Shown here: positions 41,001 through 49,947 of the stretch, piece by piece
Numbering within the stretch: position 1 is the first letter of the stretch
How the letters are laid out: the number at the start of each line of letters is the position of its first letter
NCBI RefSeq assembly: GCF_002174455.2
Contig: NZ_CP147246.1
Coordinates: 1,639,501-1,703,500 of the forward strand
DNA length: 64,000 nt
Reading direction: 5' to 3'
Source: Enterococcus sp. 9D6_DIV0238
Lineage (GTDB): Bacteria > Bacillota > Bacilli > Lactobacillales > Enterococcaceae
Program-made: the position numbers and the translations under genes
The notes under the pieces: model-generated
What the model was told of the DNA's origin: nothing
The model's input: the letters and a program-made list of their open reading frames with translations, nothing else
The model's database searches: none

Positions 41001-43697
41001 TTACACTCCTTTTAATTCAATAATCGGTTGTTTTAGCTCTTGGTAATAGCTTACCATTTCTTTATCGGAAGAAAAACAGATGACCTGCTGCTGTTCAGAA
41101 AAAAGTGCAAAAAGTTCCGCCAACTGTTTTTTCCGTTGACTATCGTAATGCAGCCAGCCGTCATCGATCATGATCGGGCATAAATTCCGATGCTTTTGTA
41201 AGTATAAGAAAGCAAAGCGAACAGCCATGATCACTTGATCCTTTGTTCCTGTCGATAATTCATGGAGCAAAAACCGTTGATGATCTTGGCGAATCACAAT
41301 CAACTGCTCAGCTTCTAACTGAATCGACTGGTATGACTGCTCCGTCAAAAGCTGAAAATACTCTGTAGCTTTTTTCAGTAAATTCGGTAATTGTTTCTCT
41401 GATAATTCCGTGAGCAGATCCATCAACAATTGACCAGCTAATTGATAGCCTGACCATTCTAATGCTAGTTCTTCAACTTCTGCTTTCAAAGCAGCTTGTT
41501 CTTGATACAATTCGTCTAACGTACCATCTGACAGCATTTGTTTTTGTTGATAAAGTAATTTTTGTTCTGTTTTTTGTGAGTGCAAAAGTTGCTCTTCTGC
41601 TTCTTTTAACTTTTCAGCTAAATGTTGTCTTTTTGCCGGAAGTTCTTCTATCATCGTTGTGTCGTTATATATCCCAGCCAACATCGATTGCAGCTCTTGT
41701 TTTCTTTTTTTGCTTGCCGTTGTATTTTGGTAACTCTTTAACTTATTTGGTATTTCATTGATCGAATCAATTTGAAAACGATGCACTAGTGGTGAAAGCT
41801 GCTCATCAACTTGATGCTGTTTTTCTTTGACCTCACGGATGGTCTGCCTTGTATATGCATCTGCTTGATACTCTTGTTCAAAACGAATTTTTTCCATTTG
41901 ATCAACAAATTGACTGATGATTTGGATACGCTCTGCTAAAGGCAAACCTGAAATCGGCAGCCTTGCCGTAAATCGTTCTGTTTGTTGGGTGATCTCTGCC
42001 ATACGCTTTTGATCATCCAATAATTGTTGTTCCAGTTCTTGATTTGTATTGATCAAAATCAAGTACCTAGTAATATCTCCCCGATGATTCAGCCAAAATT
42101 CTACCTGATCCATTCGGCCTAAATGGTTTTCCTGAACTTTTTCCGCGACAAAACGAGCTACTTCTCGTTCTTCATCATGTATTTTTTTAATATCAGCTTT
42201 GATTTTTAAAAGCTGATCATTTAAATAATCTAGTTGAGAAAGCTTCTCTTGCCATTGGCGCTTTTCATTCGCATAAGGCTCTTTCGCCTGATAAAAAAGA
42301 GGTGATACGCCAATAAGTACAGCTATGATGCTAATTCCTACACCTATATATCTAATTGGTGCAGAGAAAAAGAAACTGAGAATCAGAATGACTGCCGCAA
42401 GAATACAAAAAACAAGATTAACGCTTTTTTCTTTATTTTGCCTACCTTTACGGAACATATCTTTATTGATTGCTTCAAACGTGCTTAGATTTTCTTCCCG
42501 CGTAGCAATTTCTTCTTCTAATAAGTGTAGATCAGTTTGAGCGGTCTGCAGCTTGACTGTTCGTTCAACGATGGATTCCCGCAATTCATTGACTTCCTGT
42601 TCATCCATCGCAAACTGAGGGGGATTTTGTTTAGACCAGCCCCATTGCTTTTCTAACGGCTGCATTTCTTTCTGGTTTTGCTCCAGATTTTGACTCATCC
42701 ACTGGATTTCAGAAAGCAGTTTATCAATGGCATAACGTTGATTCAATAGCTGCTTGATATTTTCTTCTTCTTCAAGATAAAACTGATACTCTTCCTGCCG
42801 ATCCCCATGTTCACTTTGAACTGCTAGGCTTTGATTTAAACGAATCAATTCTTCATTTAAGAAGCGATGCTGCTGATAAAGTGACAACAGCTTGTCTTGA
42901 TCTTCTTTCTTAATAACAGGTGCTTCACTTAGCTGATCGATCGATTGTAATTCTTCATACAGTGGTAAGTTCATGACCTGTTTTTCCACTAGGGACAGCT
43001 GATTTTTTATTTGCTGAATCAGTGCATACTGTTCTGAAATTTGCTTTTCTGTATTGGCTAACGATATGCCTATTTCTTGAAACGGTCGTTCCTGCTGTTC
43101 TTTATCATTGATTTTTTGCTGCAGCTCTTGATATTGTGCAAGCTTTTGATTCAATGGCGGTTGGCTGCCTTTTCCTTTATAGATCGTTTGAGCTGCTTTA
43201 AAATATTCTTCTCGGCGAACGAGAAGTTGCTGGCTACCTGATAAGCCTAAAGACAGCAATGACGTCTGCAGCTCTTCTTCTGTCAGTTTATCTAATTGAC
43301 CTAACTGCTCTTGCTGAATAGAAAAAACAGATTGGAATAATTCTTTCGTCAGCGGGTGGAGCATGTTTTTTAAAGTTGCTTCGTCTCCGATTTGATCATT
43401 AAAGTAGACCTTCGCCTGTCCTTTATTTTGCCCTTTAAAACGTTCGACCTGTACTTCTCCATGAACTGGATGAGACAGCCATAAGCGACCACCATATGCT
43501 GCACCATTTTTAGGCTGATAATCCTTTTTGCGCTTGCCTTTAGGCGGAAAACCAAACAGCATTGCTTGAATAAATTGATAGATCGTTGACTTGCCTGCTT
43601 CATTTGCACCAAATAGCAGCTGATTATTGGGTAAAAACTCAATTTTTTGCTGCTGCCATTTGCCAAAGCCGACTATTTCTATTGCAATGAGTTTCAT
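41001..43697 (-). CDS. yhaN: YhaN-type SMC/SbcC-like ATPase
   Basis: An 898-residue AAA-type ATPase of the Rad50/SbcC layout. Walker A LLFGANEAGKSTIYQF near residue 32, then long coiled coils (about 180-400 and 500-760), interrupted near 425-465 by a strongly hydrophobic pair (VFCILAAVILILSFFFS, IGVGISIIAVLIGV) that predicts membrane insertion, and the ABC signature/Walker B at the C-terminus (HELSTGTKDQVIMAVRF, CPIMIDDGWLHYD). It overlaps yhaO by four bases, so YhaO/YhaN probably form a Mre11/Rad50-like complex, here membrane-tethered. Confidence 0.92.
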   Translation of the reverse strand: MKLIAIEIVGFGKWQQQKIEFLPNNQLLFGANEAGKSTIYQFIQAMLFGFPPKGKRKKDYQPKNGAAYGGRLWLSHPVHGEVQVERFKGQNKGQAKVYFNDQIGDEATLKNMLHPLTKELFQSVFSIQQEQLGQLDKLTEEELQTSLLSLGLSGSQQLLVRREEYFKAAQTIYKGKGSQPPLNQKLAQYQELQQKINDKEQQERPFQEIGISLANTEKQISEQYALIQQIKNQLSLVEKQVMNLPLYEELQSIDQLSEAPVIKKEDQDKLLSLYQQHRFLNEELIRLNQSLAVQSEHGDRQEEYQFYLEEEENIKQLLNQRYAIDKLLSEIQWMSQNLEQNQKEMQPLEKQWGWSKQNPPQFAMDEQEVNELRESIVERTVKLQTAQTDLHLLEEEIATREENLSTFEAINKDMFRKGRQNKEKSVNLVFCILAAVILILSFFFSAPIRYIGVGISIIAVLIGVSPLFYQAKEPYANEKRQWQEKLSQLDYLNDQLLKIKADIKKIHDEEREVARFVAEKVQENHLGRMDQVEFWLNHRGDITRYLILINTNQELEQQLLDDQKRMAEITQQTERFTARLPISGLPLAERIQIISQFVDQMEKIRFEQEYQADAYTRQTIREVKEKQHQVDEQLSPLVHRFQIDSINEIPNKLKSYQNTTASKKRKQELQSMLAGIYNDTTMIEELPAKRQHLAEKLKEAEEQLLHSQKTEQKLLYQQKQMLSDGTLDELYQEQAALKAEVEELALEWSGYQLAGQLLMDLLTELSEKQLPNLLKKATEYFQLLTEQSYQSIQLEAEQLIVIRQDHQRFLLHELSTGTKDQVIMAVRFAFLYLQKHRNLCPIMIDDGWLHYDSQRKKQLAELFALFSEQQQVICFSSDKEMVSYYQELKQPIIELKGV

Positions 43698-44926
43698 GAC
43701 TGATCCTCCTGAATGACAAAATCTTCTTTTATCCGCTGATCGGCTTGTTCAACGCTACGTTCACGCCATTCATTATCAATTGCAACAACCGATGTGAAGG
43801 CTGGATTTTGAAGTAGTTCTTGTAGGGTATTTGAAAATATATCCGCTTGAAAATATGTTTTTTCGAGTTGCTCCAACAGCTCTGGATCCGCTGTGATCAA
43901 TGTTTTTTGCTCTCCAATACTTGCGCTGAGCGTGATTTGAAATAGAAATATTTCCTGATCGGTTTGGCTCATTACTGTCGTTTGAAGATAAGAGAGCAAT
44001 TCACCCGTTTCGTAAGAACGCTGAAATTCATCTCCTAAATGCTCGGTATCTGTCAATCGAAGCTCTTTCAACAGTAGCTGTCCATGTTCTTTTTTACTGC
44101 TTATAAGGTGATTTGTGAGAACACTCAACGCTTCTTGTAGACTTGATACCTGCTTTAAGGAATAAGATTCTACTTGCCAAATCACCTGTGCAACAGGTTC
44201 AAAACGGACGGTCGCATGCCCTGAAGCAATCGAAACGATCGCAACTCCTTGTAAGTTACGCTCTTTTTTCGTATGTCCTTGTGGTGTTCCAGGGTAAACG
44301 ATCAACGGATCGGCACTGACTACCTGCGGTTGATGGATATGGCCTAATGCCCAGTAATCATACCCTTTGGCTTTCATTTCACTAAATGAAAAGGGAGCAT
44401 AATTCTGTTGTCCGTTGCTTTGTATATCGCCATGATAAATACCGATATGAAGATCAGCATTTATATCTTTCATAGGAAATTCAGGTAATTTTGGGTCATT
44501 GATCCATGAGTGTTCATAACTAAAACCAGAAATCGCAACTTTTTCTTGATTTTTCGTCATTACATAATGAGTCTCTACTTGCTCTTTCTGAAAAAGAAAC
44601 ATATTCTCTGGAAAATCAAACCAGTAGCGTTCAGGAACGTAATGATCATGATTGCCGAATGACAGAACCACAGGGATCTGTGCCTGCTCTAACCGCTTCA
44701 TTTCGTCTATAAAAAAAGCCTGTGTCCGAATCGATGTCCGACTTTGATGAAATGTATCACCGGCAAAAATCACTAAATCGACTTGATTTTTGATTGCTAT
44801 ATCGATGATCGCTGTCACAGCCTTCTGATTTGCCTGCTGTAAGCTTTCTGCGAGTGCTCTAGGTATATTTCTTAATCCTTCAAAGGACCGATCCAGATGC
44901 AAATCTGCAGCATGTAAGACTTTCAT
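43694..44926 (-). CDS. yhaO: YhaO-type metallophosphoesterase (SbcD/Mre11-like)
   Basis: A 410-residue DNA repair-type nuclease: di-metal motifs KVLHAADLHLDRSFEG at the N-terminus, LVIFAGDTFHQSRTS near residue 50, VLSFGNHDHYVPE near 85, IGIYHGDIQ near 160, and YWALGHIHQPQVV near 190. Start at ATG 44926 after GGAGGAGGAGC; six codons upstream are excluded. Partner of YhaN. The upstream spacer has a promoter-like CTGACC-17-TATGAT and, further out, an SOS-type box. Confidence 0.93.
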   Translation of the reverse strand: MKVLHAADLHLDRSFEGLRNIPRALAESLQQANQKAVTAIIDIAIKNQVDLVIFAGDTFHQSRTSIRTQAFFIDEMKRLEQAQIPVVLSFGNHDHYVPERYWFDFPENMFLFQKEQVETHYVMTKNQEKVAISGFSYEHSWINDPKLPEFPMKDINADLHIGIYHGDIQSNGQQNYAPFSFSEMKAKGYDYWALGHIHQPQVVSADPLIVYPGTPQGHTKKERNLQGVAIVSIASGHATVRFEPVAQVIWQVESYSLKQVSSLQEALSVLTNHLISSKKEHGQLLLKELRLTDTEHLGDEFQRSYETGELLSYLQTTVMSQTDQEIFLFQITLSASIGEQKTLITADPELLEQLEKTYFQADIFSNTLQELLQNPAFTSVVAIDNEWRERSVEQADQRIKEDFVIQEDQS

Positions 44927-45000
44927 TTGCTCCTCCTCCTTCATCTAGAATCATTTCTTCCATCATATCATTTTATCAAGGTTCGGTCAGTAAAAACATA

Positions 45001-45014
45001 CGAAAATTTGTTCG
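45001..45014. promoter_or_regulatory. Candidate LexA (SOS) box upstream of yhaO
   Basis: CGAAAATTTGTTCG differs by one conserved base from the Firmicutes consensus CGAACNNNNGTTCG. It lies about 75 bases before the yhaO start, just upstream of the presumed -35 region. An SbcCD-like repair pair under LexA would make sense; a single site with one mismatch is only suggestive. Confidence 0.4.
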
Positions 45015-45545
45015 TTTTCTATTTTTTGTATAGAAATTAAAAAGAGTTAAAAATGCTCTTCGAGTCCTCCCTTAATCACCTTAAACCTCTAATATCACCA
45101 CTTTAATTAACGCTCGAATCCATATGCAATAATTTTTATCTGCTTAGAAAAGGTTGTTACGTAAGCTTGAGGTGTCAAAAAATCGACACGCTCGACTTGA
45201 TCACTAAAAATGGACCAGCTTTTCCTTCGTTGCCCGTTCTTTCATTTTCCGCTCCACAGAATCTATATACTAGAAATCGTATGATCAATAAACCAAATAT
45301 CCTGTACTAAAAAGAATAGATTCTCTCCAGAGATTCAAAAACAGTTCCTCACTTTCTGAACAAAGGAAAACCATCTTCCGAAAAGTATAACTCGTAACCT
45401 ACAAGTTCCAGCAGTTCAAAAATCATTTGTCCTTTATCGAGAAAGAATAGGAACACATAAGATTTATATTATCGAATCTTTTTTACGTACTTAGGACATT
45501 CTAAAACACTTATACAACAGAAAATTTTTCCGAATATACAAAAAA
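45015..45545 (-). pseudogene. Non-coding stretch with remnants of an unrecognised gene
   Basis: No intact gene. On the minus strand, short open pieces in different frames read like eroded coding sequence: KGQMIFELLELVGYELYFSE (about 45430-45370) and, at the end, SIFSDQVERVDFLTPQAYV continuing to IIAYGFER and a stop at 45107. Between them are stops and frame changes. I cannot name the family; a decayed competence- or regulator-like protein of about 110-130 residues is one guess. Confidence 0.35.
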
Positions 45546-45585
45546 ACTTTAAAGAAAACGTGTTTACGCCTCTTTAAAGTCTTAT
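45546..45585 (-). terminator. Terminator after yheA
   Basis: On the minus strand ACTTTAAAGA ... TCTTTAAAGT followed by TTTTTTT, just after the yheA stop codon. Confidence 0.85.
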
Positions 45586-45590
45586 TTTTA

Positions 45591-45932
45591 TTAATCGTTA
45601 TACAAATCGCGAATCGGTGTCATGATGATGCGGTTCAAATCATTTACGATCAAGCTGAAAGCTTGTTCTTTTTGCATCAATTCATTGATCACTTCAGCTT
45701 TTTGTACTTCTGTTGCTAACGCTTGGGCTTTTTCTGCATCTTCGTCTGTGAATTCTTCTCCACGCATTTGCTTTTCTTGTAATCCTTGTTGGAAAGTTTG
45801 GAATTCTTTGAATAGCTTATAGGCTTCCTCATCTGCTTTTACTGCATCATAGGCTCCTTCTAATGCTTTAAATTCTGCTAATTCACGGATTTCGCGTTCT
45901 ACTTGGTTGGCTGTATCATAAATATTGCTCAT
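45591..45932 (-). CDS. yheA: YheA/UPF0342 (YlbF/YmcA superfamily) protein
   Basis: A 113-residue all-helical protein with [18 protein letters not shown] at the N-terminus, a middle [21 protein letters not shown] near residue 42, and the ending [15 protein letters not shown] that marks UPF0342. Relatives in Bacillus (YlbF, YmcA) act in a complex that affects RNA processing and biofilm/competence control, but YheA itself is unassigned. It follows the PBP gene by 69 bases and is closed by its own terminator. Confidence 0.92.
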   Translation of the reverse strand: MSNIYDTANQVEREIRELAEFKALEGAYDAVKADEEAYKLFKEFQTFQQGLQEKQMRGEEFTDEDAEKAQALATEVQKAEVINELMQKEQAFSLIVNDLNRIIMTPIRDLYND

Positions 45933-46001
45933 GTACGTTCCCTCATTTCTACAAAATTCTTCCCTTTGATTGTACCATTGTTTGATTCGTTTTGAAACCG
46001 A

Positions 46002-48155
46002 TTATTCTCCTGTCAAACCGCCAAATAAATCTTTTAAGCCAGTCTTCGCTTTTTCCCAGCCTTCTTTGATTTTGCCGCCGACATCTTTGGCTCCTTCTTT
46101 GACCTGACCACCGATTTCTTTCATGCTGTCCTGCCAATCATCTTGATTTACAGCTGGGACTTCTCCTGCTGCCTGCATGACTCCGCCAGTTGCATATGCA
46201 TCCGCGATAGTAAAAGGTGTTTGTGCTGTATAAGGCAAGATGCCCTGTGCCTGACTACTAAATACTGTCGAAGCGTGAGTGGCACTGCTGCCTTCTAGAT
46301 AGTGATTTTCACTCGTTTGCTCAAAGCCTAGCCATGTTGCAAGAACAACATCCGGTGTGTAGCCGACAACCCATTGGTCATTGGTTTTATTCGTATCGAA
46401 GTTTGTTTCAGTCGTTCCTGTTTTTCCTGCCATTACGTAGCCTGATGGATCGGCATTGATCCCTGTTCCAGAGCTAAATACACCTAAAAGCATGCTCGTC
46501 ATTTGATTCGCGATATCTTTTGTGATGATTTGTTTTGATTTCGTACTTGTGTTGTCTACGATCACTGCACCCGTAGAATCAATGATTTTGGTAATCAAGT
46601 GGGCTTCATGCTGAACGCCTTCATTTGCAAAAGCACTATACGCATTAGCCATCGTCAGTGGTGATACTCCTGTTTTCAACCCGCCTAATGCTAATCCGTA
46701 ATACTTATCTTCTTTAGCTAAAGGAATCCCAAATTTTTCTGTTTTTTCATATCCTTTATCTAACCCGATTTTATGCAGTGTCCAAACAGCAGGTAAGTTC
46801 AAACTCTCTCCTAAAGCTTGATACATCGGTACTTCACCGCTAAATGTCCGACTGTAGTTTTCTGCTGGATAATAATCTTGTGGCTTATCCTCTAAAATCG
46901 CATTCGGCTTCATTCCAGACTCTAGTGCTGGTGTATACACTGAAATAGGTTTCAATGAAGATCCTGGTGAACGTTTTGTTTGAGTGGCAAAGTTGAATCC
47001 GCGATAGACATGCTCACCGCGTCCGCCAACAACGCCCTGTACGCCGCCTGTTTTTGGATCTAATGCCACTGATCCGCTTTGAACCATTGCGCCATCCTCT
47101 GCATTTGGCGGAAATAATGCATCATTTTCATACGTTTGCTGCATCGCTGTTTGATAGTTTTGATCCAGCGCTGTGTAGATTTGGTAGCCCCTATTCAACA
47201 GATCTTCTTCTTTTAGTCCATACTTATTAACGGCTTCGTCAATGACCGCATCAAAATAGTACGGATAACGATAGTCTGAATTTACATCAGAATAATTATC
47301 AGCCAATGCAATTTCCGTATTTTCCTGTGCATCTGCTTCACCTTGGGATAATTTGCCGTTATCGACCATCAATTGTAAAACAGTGTTACGACGATTGACA
47401 GCATTTTCCATATAGTCGATTGGATTGTAGATCCCCGGTCCCTTCAGCATTCCAACAAGTGTTGCTGCTTGACCAACACTCAATTCACTGGCGCTGACAC
47501 CAAAATATCGATGAGAAGCATCTTCGATTCCCCATACCCCGTTTCCGAAGTAAGAATTGTTCAGATACATTTCTAAAATTTGCTGTTTATCATATTTTTT
47601 CTCGATTTCGATCGCTAAGAATAGTTCTCTTGCTTTACGAGTCATCGTTTGCTCTTGGGTCAGGTAAGCATTTTTGGCTAATTGCTGGGTGATGGTACTT
47701 CCTCCGCCGCCTCCGCCGATTTTCCCAAAGCTTAATTTTCCTACGACCGCCCGCAAAAGTCCTTTGATGTCATAGCCATGGTGCGTTTCAAAATTACGGT
47801 CCTCTGTTGAGATCAAGGCATCCTTGACGTAAGGAGAAATTTGATCGATCGTGACAAAGGTTCCTTTTTGACCGAAAAGCTTACCGGCTTCGTCATTATT
47901 CTTATCATAAATAACGGTGGATTCTTCCAACCCTTTTTTCAAGGCTCCGACATTCGCTGATTTGGCTAGAGTAAACAAATAAATACTAGTCACTAATACA
48001 ACGACCAGACCTAACAATAAAATAATTTTATTGATCTGGTATTTTTTCCAAATTCGTTTACGCCAATGATGAAAACGACTGAGGTACGGTTTGATCCATA
48101 TCCAGAAACGTTTGAACCCTGCCGCAATTTTTGCCATAATTGTTTTAAAATCCAT
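46002..48155 (-). CDS. Class A penicillin-binding protein (PBP1A/2A type)
   Basis: Bifunctional peptidoglycan synthase. The 717 residues comprise a cytoplasmic basic tail, a membrane helix (about 43-65: KIILLLGLVVVLVTSIYLFTL), a GT51 glycosyltransferase domain (STEDRNFETHHGYD with catalytic Glu near 118, GGSTITQQLAKN, and RKARELFLAIEIEKKY), and a transpeptidase domain with SxxK in RSPGSSLKPIS near 390, SLNLP-type second motif near 440, and KTGTTET near 575, then a Gly/Lys-rich tail. Same neighbour (yheA) and nearby GH18 gene as E. faecalis PBP2A, which I take as the closest match. Confidence 0.92.
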   Translation of the reverse strand: MDFKTIMAKIAAGFKRFWIWIKPYLSRFHHWRKRIWKKYQINKIILLLGLVVVLVTSIYLFTLAKSANVGALKKGLEESTVIYDKNNDEAGKLFGQKGTFVTIDQISPYVKDALISTEDRNFETHHGYDIKGLLRAVVGKLSFGKIGGGGGGSTITQQLAKNAYLTQEQTMTRKARELFLAIEIEKKYDKQQILEMYLNNSYFGNGVWGIEDASHRYFGVSASELSVGQAATLVGMLKGPGIYNPIDYMENAVNRRNTVLQLMVDNGKLSQGEADAQENTEIALADNYSDVNSDYRYPYYFDAVIDEAVNKYGLKEEDLLNRGYQIYTALDQNYQTAMQQTYENDALFPPNAEDGAMVQSGSVALDPKTGGVQGVVGGRGEHVYRGFNFATQTKRSPGSSLKPISVYTPALESGMKPNAILEDKPQDYYPAENYSRTFSGEVPMYQALGESLNLPAVWTLHKIGLDKGYEKTEKFGIPLAKEDKYYGLALGGLKTGVSPLTMANAYSAFANEGVQHEAHLITKIIDSTGAVIVDNTSTKSKQIITKDIANQMTSMLLGVFSSGTGINADPSGYVMAGKTGTTETNFDTNKTNDQWVVGYTPDVVLATWLGFEQTSENHYLEGSSATHASTVFSSQAQGILPYTAQTPFTIADAYATGGVMQAAGEVPAVNQDDWQDSMKEIGGQVKEGAKDVGGKIKEGWEKAKTGLKDLFGGLTGE

Positions 48156-48430
48156 ATTACTCCCTCTTTATATAAAAGTTTCTAAGCCATTTTAACATAG
48201 AAAGATACATTTATTCATACGGCTTTAGCATGAATAAAGGCATACAAATTTTGTTCTGCCTATTTTAACATGCTTTTCTTTTGAATTTATGTAGAAAAGC
48301 TTAAGAATACCTCAAGAAATCCCTATTTAAGTTCATTTACGCGTCTTTCTATCGTTTATCATGAAAAGTTCTCATTTTTAGAACACGTTAGGCCATAAAA
48401 ATTCACATTTCTCATCTATTATATAAGTAT
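48156..48430. other. Spacer between pbp and the first small-RNA-like repeat
   Basis: A+T-rich. It must contain the pbp promoter on the minus strand and the upstream region of the repeat at 48431. I see no gene. From 48395 on, sequence (AAAATTCACATTT, then TATTATATA) is shared with the copy at 49680, so the repeat includes a promoter-like part. Confidence 0.5.
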
Positions 48431-48507
48431 ACCAACAAACAACCCTAACAAACACTTTTTTCATTTTTAACTCCTTTTCCTGCCTTCCCCAAAGGCAGGT
48501 CTTTTTT
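48431..48507 (+). ncRNA. Candidate small RNA, copy 1 of twin pair flanking the GH18 gene
   Basis: A block of about 77 bases: ACCAACAAACAACCCTAACA, then CACTTTTTTCATTTTTAACT, CCTTTT, and a terminator CCTGCCTT-CCCC-AAGGCAGG plus T run. Copy 2 (49713-49792) preserves the single-stranded part almost perfectly, while the terminator stem differs by compensating changes. The AACTCCTTT segment is complementary to Shine-Dalgarno sequence and the terminator loop is C-rich (UUCCCC), both common in mRNA-blocking small RNAs. Upstream TATTATATA is also conserved. An attenuator for the following gene is the alternative. Confidence 0.55.
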
Positions 48508-48628
48508 GTATTTTTTTAAAAGTCCTATCCTAAATGAAAATACTTGCTAGCTCACTTATTTTAAACCATCCTGCTGTAGTATCTTTACTGTTTATGCTAC
48601 AATTTTTTTGTATTAAAGTGCTAAAAAA

Positions 48629-48642
48629 AGAAAGCGCTTACT
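48629..48642 (+). promoter_or_regulatory. cre-like site upstream of the GH18 gene
   Basis: AGAAAGCGCTTACT matches the CcpA cre consensus (TGNAANCGNTNNCA) at all but the first and last conserved base. It lies after an extended -10 TGCTACAAT (about 48594-48602) and 26 bases before the start codon, fitting carbon catabolite repression. Confidence 0.55.
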
Positions 48643-48667
48643 AACAAAAGAAAGAGGAGATGTCTTT

Positions 48668-49615
48668 ATGTCTAAATCATTCAAGGTTTTATTTGTTGCT
48701 ACGTTGCTCTTATTAGGGTCTAATTTACTTCCCGATTCAGCTAATGCACAGGCACAACCTGATCCTATCATGATGGCTTATTACCGCACATGGCGAGACG
48801 TAACTATGCCGCATGATGCAAATTCTAATTTACCCGATGAAAATGTCACTGCCATGACGGACATTCCTGAAGGTGTCGATATTGTGTCCGTTTTTCATTA
48901 TGTCAATCCTGGAACAGATCAGCAAAAATTTTGGGACACACTAAAGGACACATATGTCCCTACACTTCATGCTAGAGGGACGCGCGTCATACGCACGATC
49001 GATATTCGAGAGTTATGGAATGTTCCTCATACAGGAACCAAACCAACGCTCGCTGAATATGATTCTTATGCACAGCAATTGATCGATACCTATCTTACGC
49101 CTTGGGATTTGGATGGATTGGATATCGATATGGAATCGACTTTGACTGCTACGCAAGAAGAAATGGCGGCTGGGACATTCAAAGCTCTTTCAAACAAATT
49201 AGGGCCCTTATCAAACACTGGAAAACTATTGATTTATGATACGAATAAAGATAACCATTCTTTATTCAAAAAAGTAGCTCCTTATTGTGATTATCTATTT
49301 CTTCAAGCCTATGGTCGTTCAACTACTTCTTTAGACCGTACTTGGGATACGTATAAGATATCCATCAACACAAAACAATTTCTGCCTGGCATTTCTTTCC
49401 CAGAGGAACAAGACCGAAACCGCTGGAATGATACGATCGATCCTTACGAAACGAGCCGTGCTTATTCTTATGCTGTTTGGAACCCTAAGGATGGTCAAAA
49501 AGGCGGAATGTTTGTATATGCTATCGACCGTGATGGCAAACTATTCGGCGATGATACTATCACAAAAACTGATTTTAGCTGGACCAAACGTTTGATCAAT
49601 ACGATGAAAAACTAA
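48668..49615 (+). CDS. Secreted GH18 endo-beta-N-acetylglucosaminidase
   Basis: A 315-residue secreted glycosidase resembling E. faecalis EfEndo18A (EF2863), which releases N-linked glycans from glycoproteins. Signal peptide MSKSFKVLFVATLLLLGSNL with cleavage near SANAQAQ; catalytic DGLDIDME near residue 157 fits the GH18 DxxDxDxE motif; substrate-cleft QAYGRS near 217. AGAGGAG precedes the ATG. A cre-like site suggests CcpA control. It sits between two homologous 80-base repeats that may be small RNAs. Chitinase is excluded by the endo-type architecture and lack of chitin-binding domains. Confidence 0.9.
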   Translation: MSKSFKVLFVATLLLLGSNLLPDSANAQAQPDPIMMAYYRTWRDVTMPHDANSNLPDENVTAMTDIPEGVDIVSVFHYVNPGTDQQKFWDTLKDTYVPTLHARGTRVIRTIDIRELWNVPHTGTKPTLAEYDSYAQQLIDTYLTPWDLDGLDIDMESTLTATQEEMAAGTFKALSNKLGPLSNTGKLLIYDTNKDNHSLFKKVAPYCDYLFLQAYGRSTTSLDRTWDTYKISINTKQFLPGISFPEEQDRNRWNDTIDPYETSRAYSYAVWNPKDGQKGGMFVYAIDRDGKLFGDDTITKTDFSWTKRLINTMKN

Positions 49616-49712
49616 TTCTGTTCAACATTTAAAGACTACTTTAGAAAAAGTTTACAGTTTTAAATAATTTAGCACACAAAAAATTCATATTTGCTTTGTA
49701 TTATATACACAT
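49616..49712 (+). other. Spacer after the GH18 gene
   Basis: No separate terminator is seen before the second repeat; the terminator of the repeat at about 49758-49792 could also stop GH18 transcripts. The conserved AAAATTCATATTT ... TATTATATA segment (49681-49706) precedes the repeat. Between 49793 and 49947 only the promoter region of the next gene is expected. Confidence 0.5.
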
Positions 49713-49792
49713 ACCAACAAACAACCCTAACAAAACACTTTTTCATTTTTAACTCCTTTCCCGTCCTTCCCCAAAGGGCGGGTTCTTTTTTT
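49713..49792 (+). ncRNA. Candidate small RNA, copy 2 of twin pair
   Basis: Core ACCAACAAACAACCCTAACA, CACTTTTTCATTTTTAACTC and CTTT identical to copy 1 apart from one-base length changes in A and T runs. The terminator stem is CCCGTCCTT-CCC-AAGGGCGGG, in which a T-A pair of copy 1 is C-G and a C-G pair is T-G: structure kept, sequence changed. Ends in seven Ts. Confidence 0.55.
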
Positions 49793-49947
49793 CTTTAAAA
49801 TCTCCTTATCGATTGATTCTGTTCCAACTTTCGCTACCTACTGAGTTGAATTAACTTTGCCCATTCACCCAAAAATAAGAGAATCGCTTGAACTTCTGCC
49901 TGCATTTGTTAAACTAGGATTGACTCTAGTGAAAAGGCGGAAAAATT

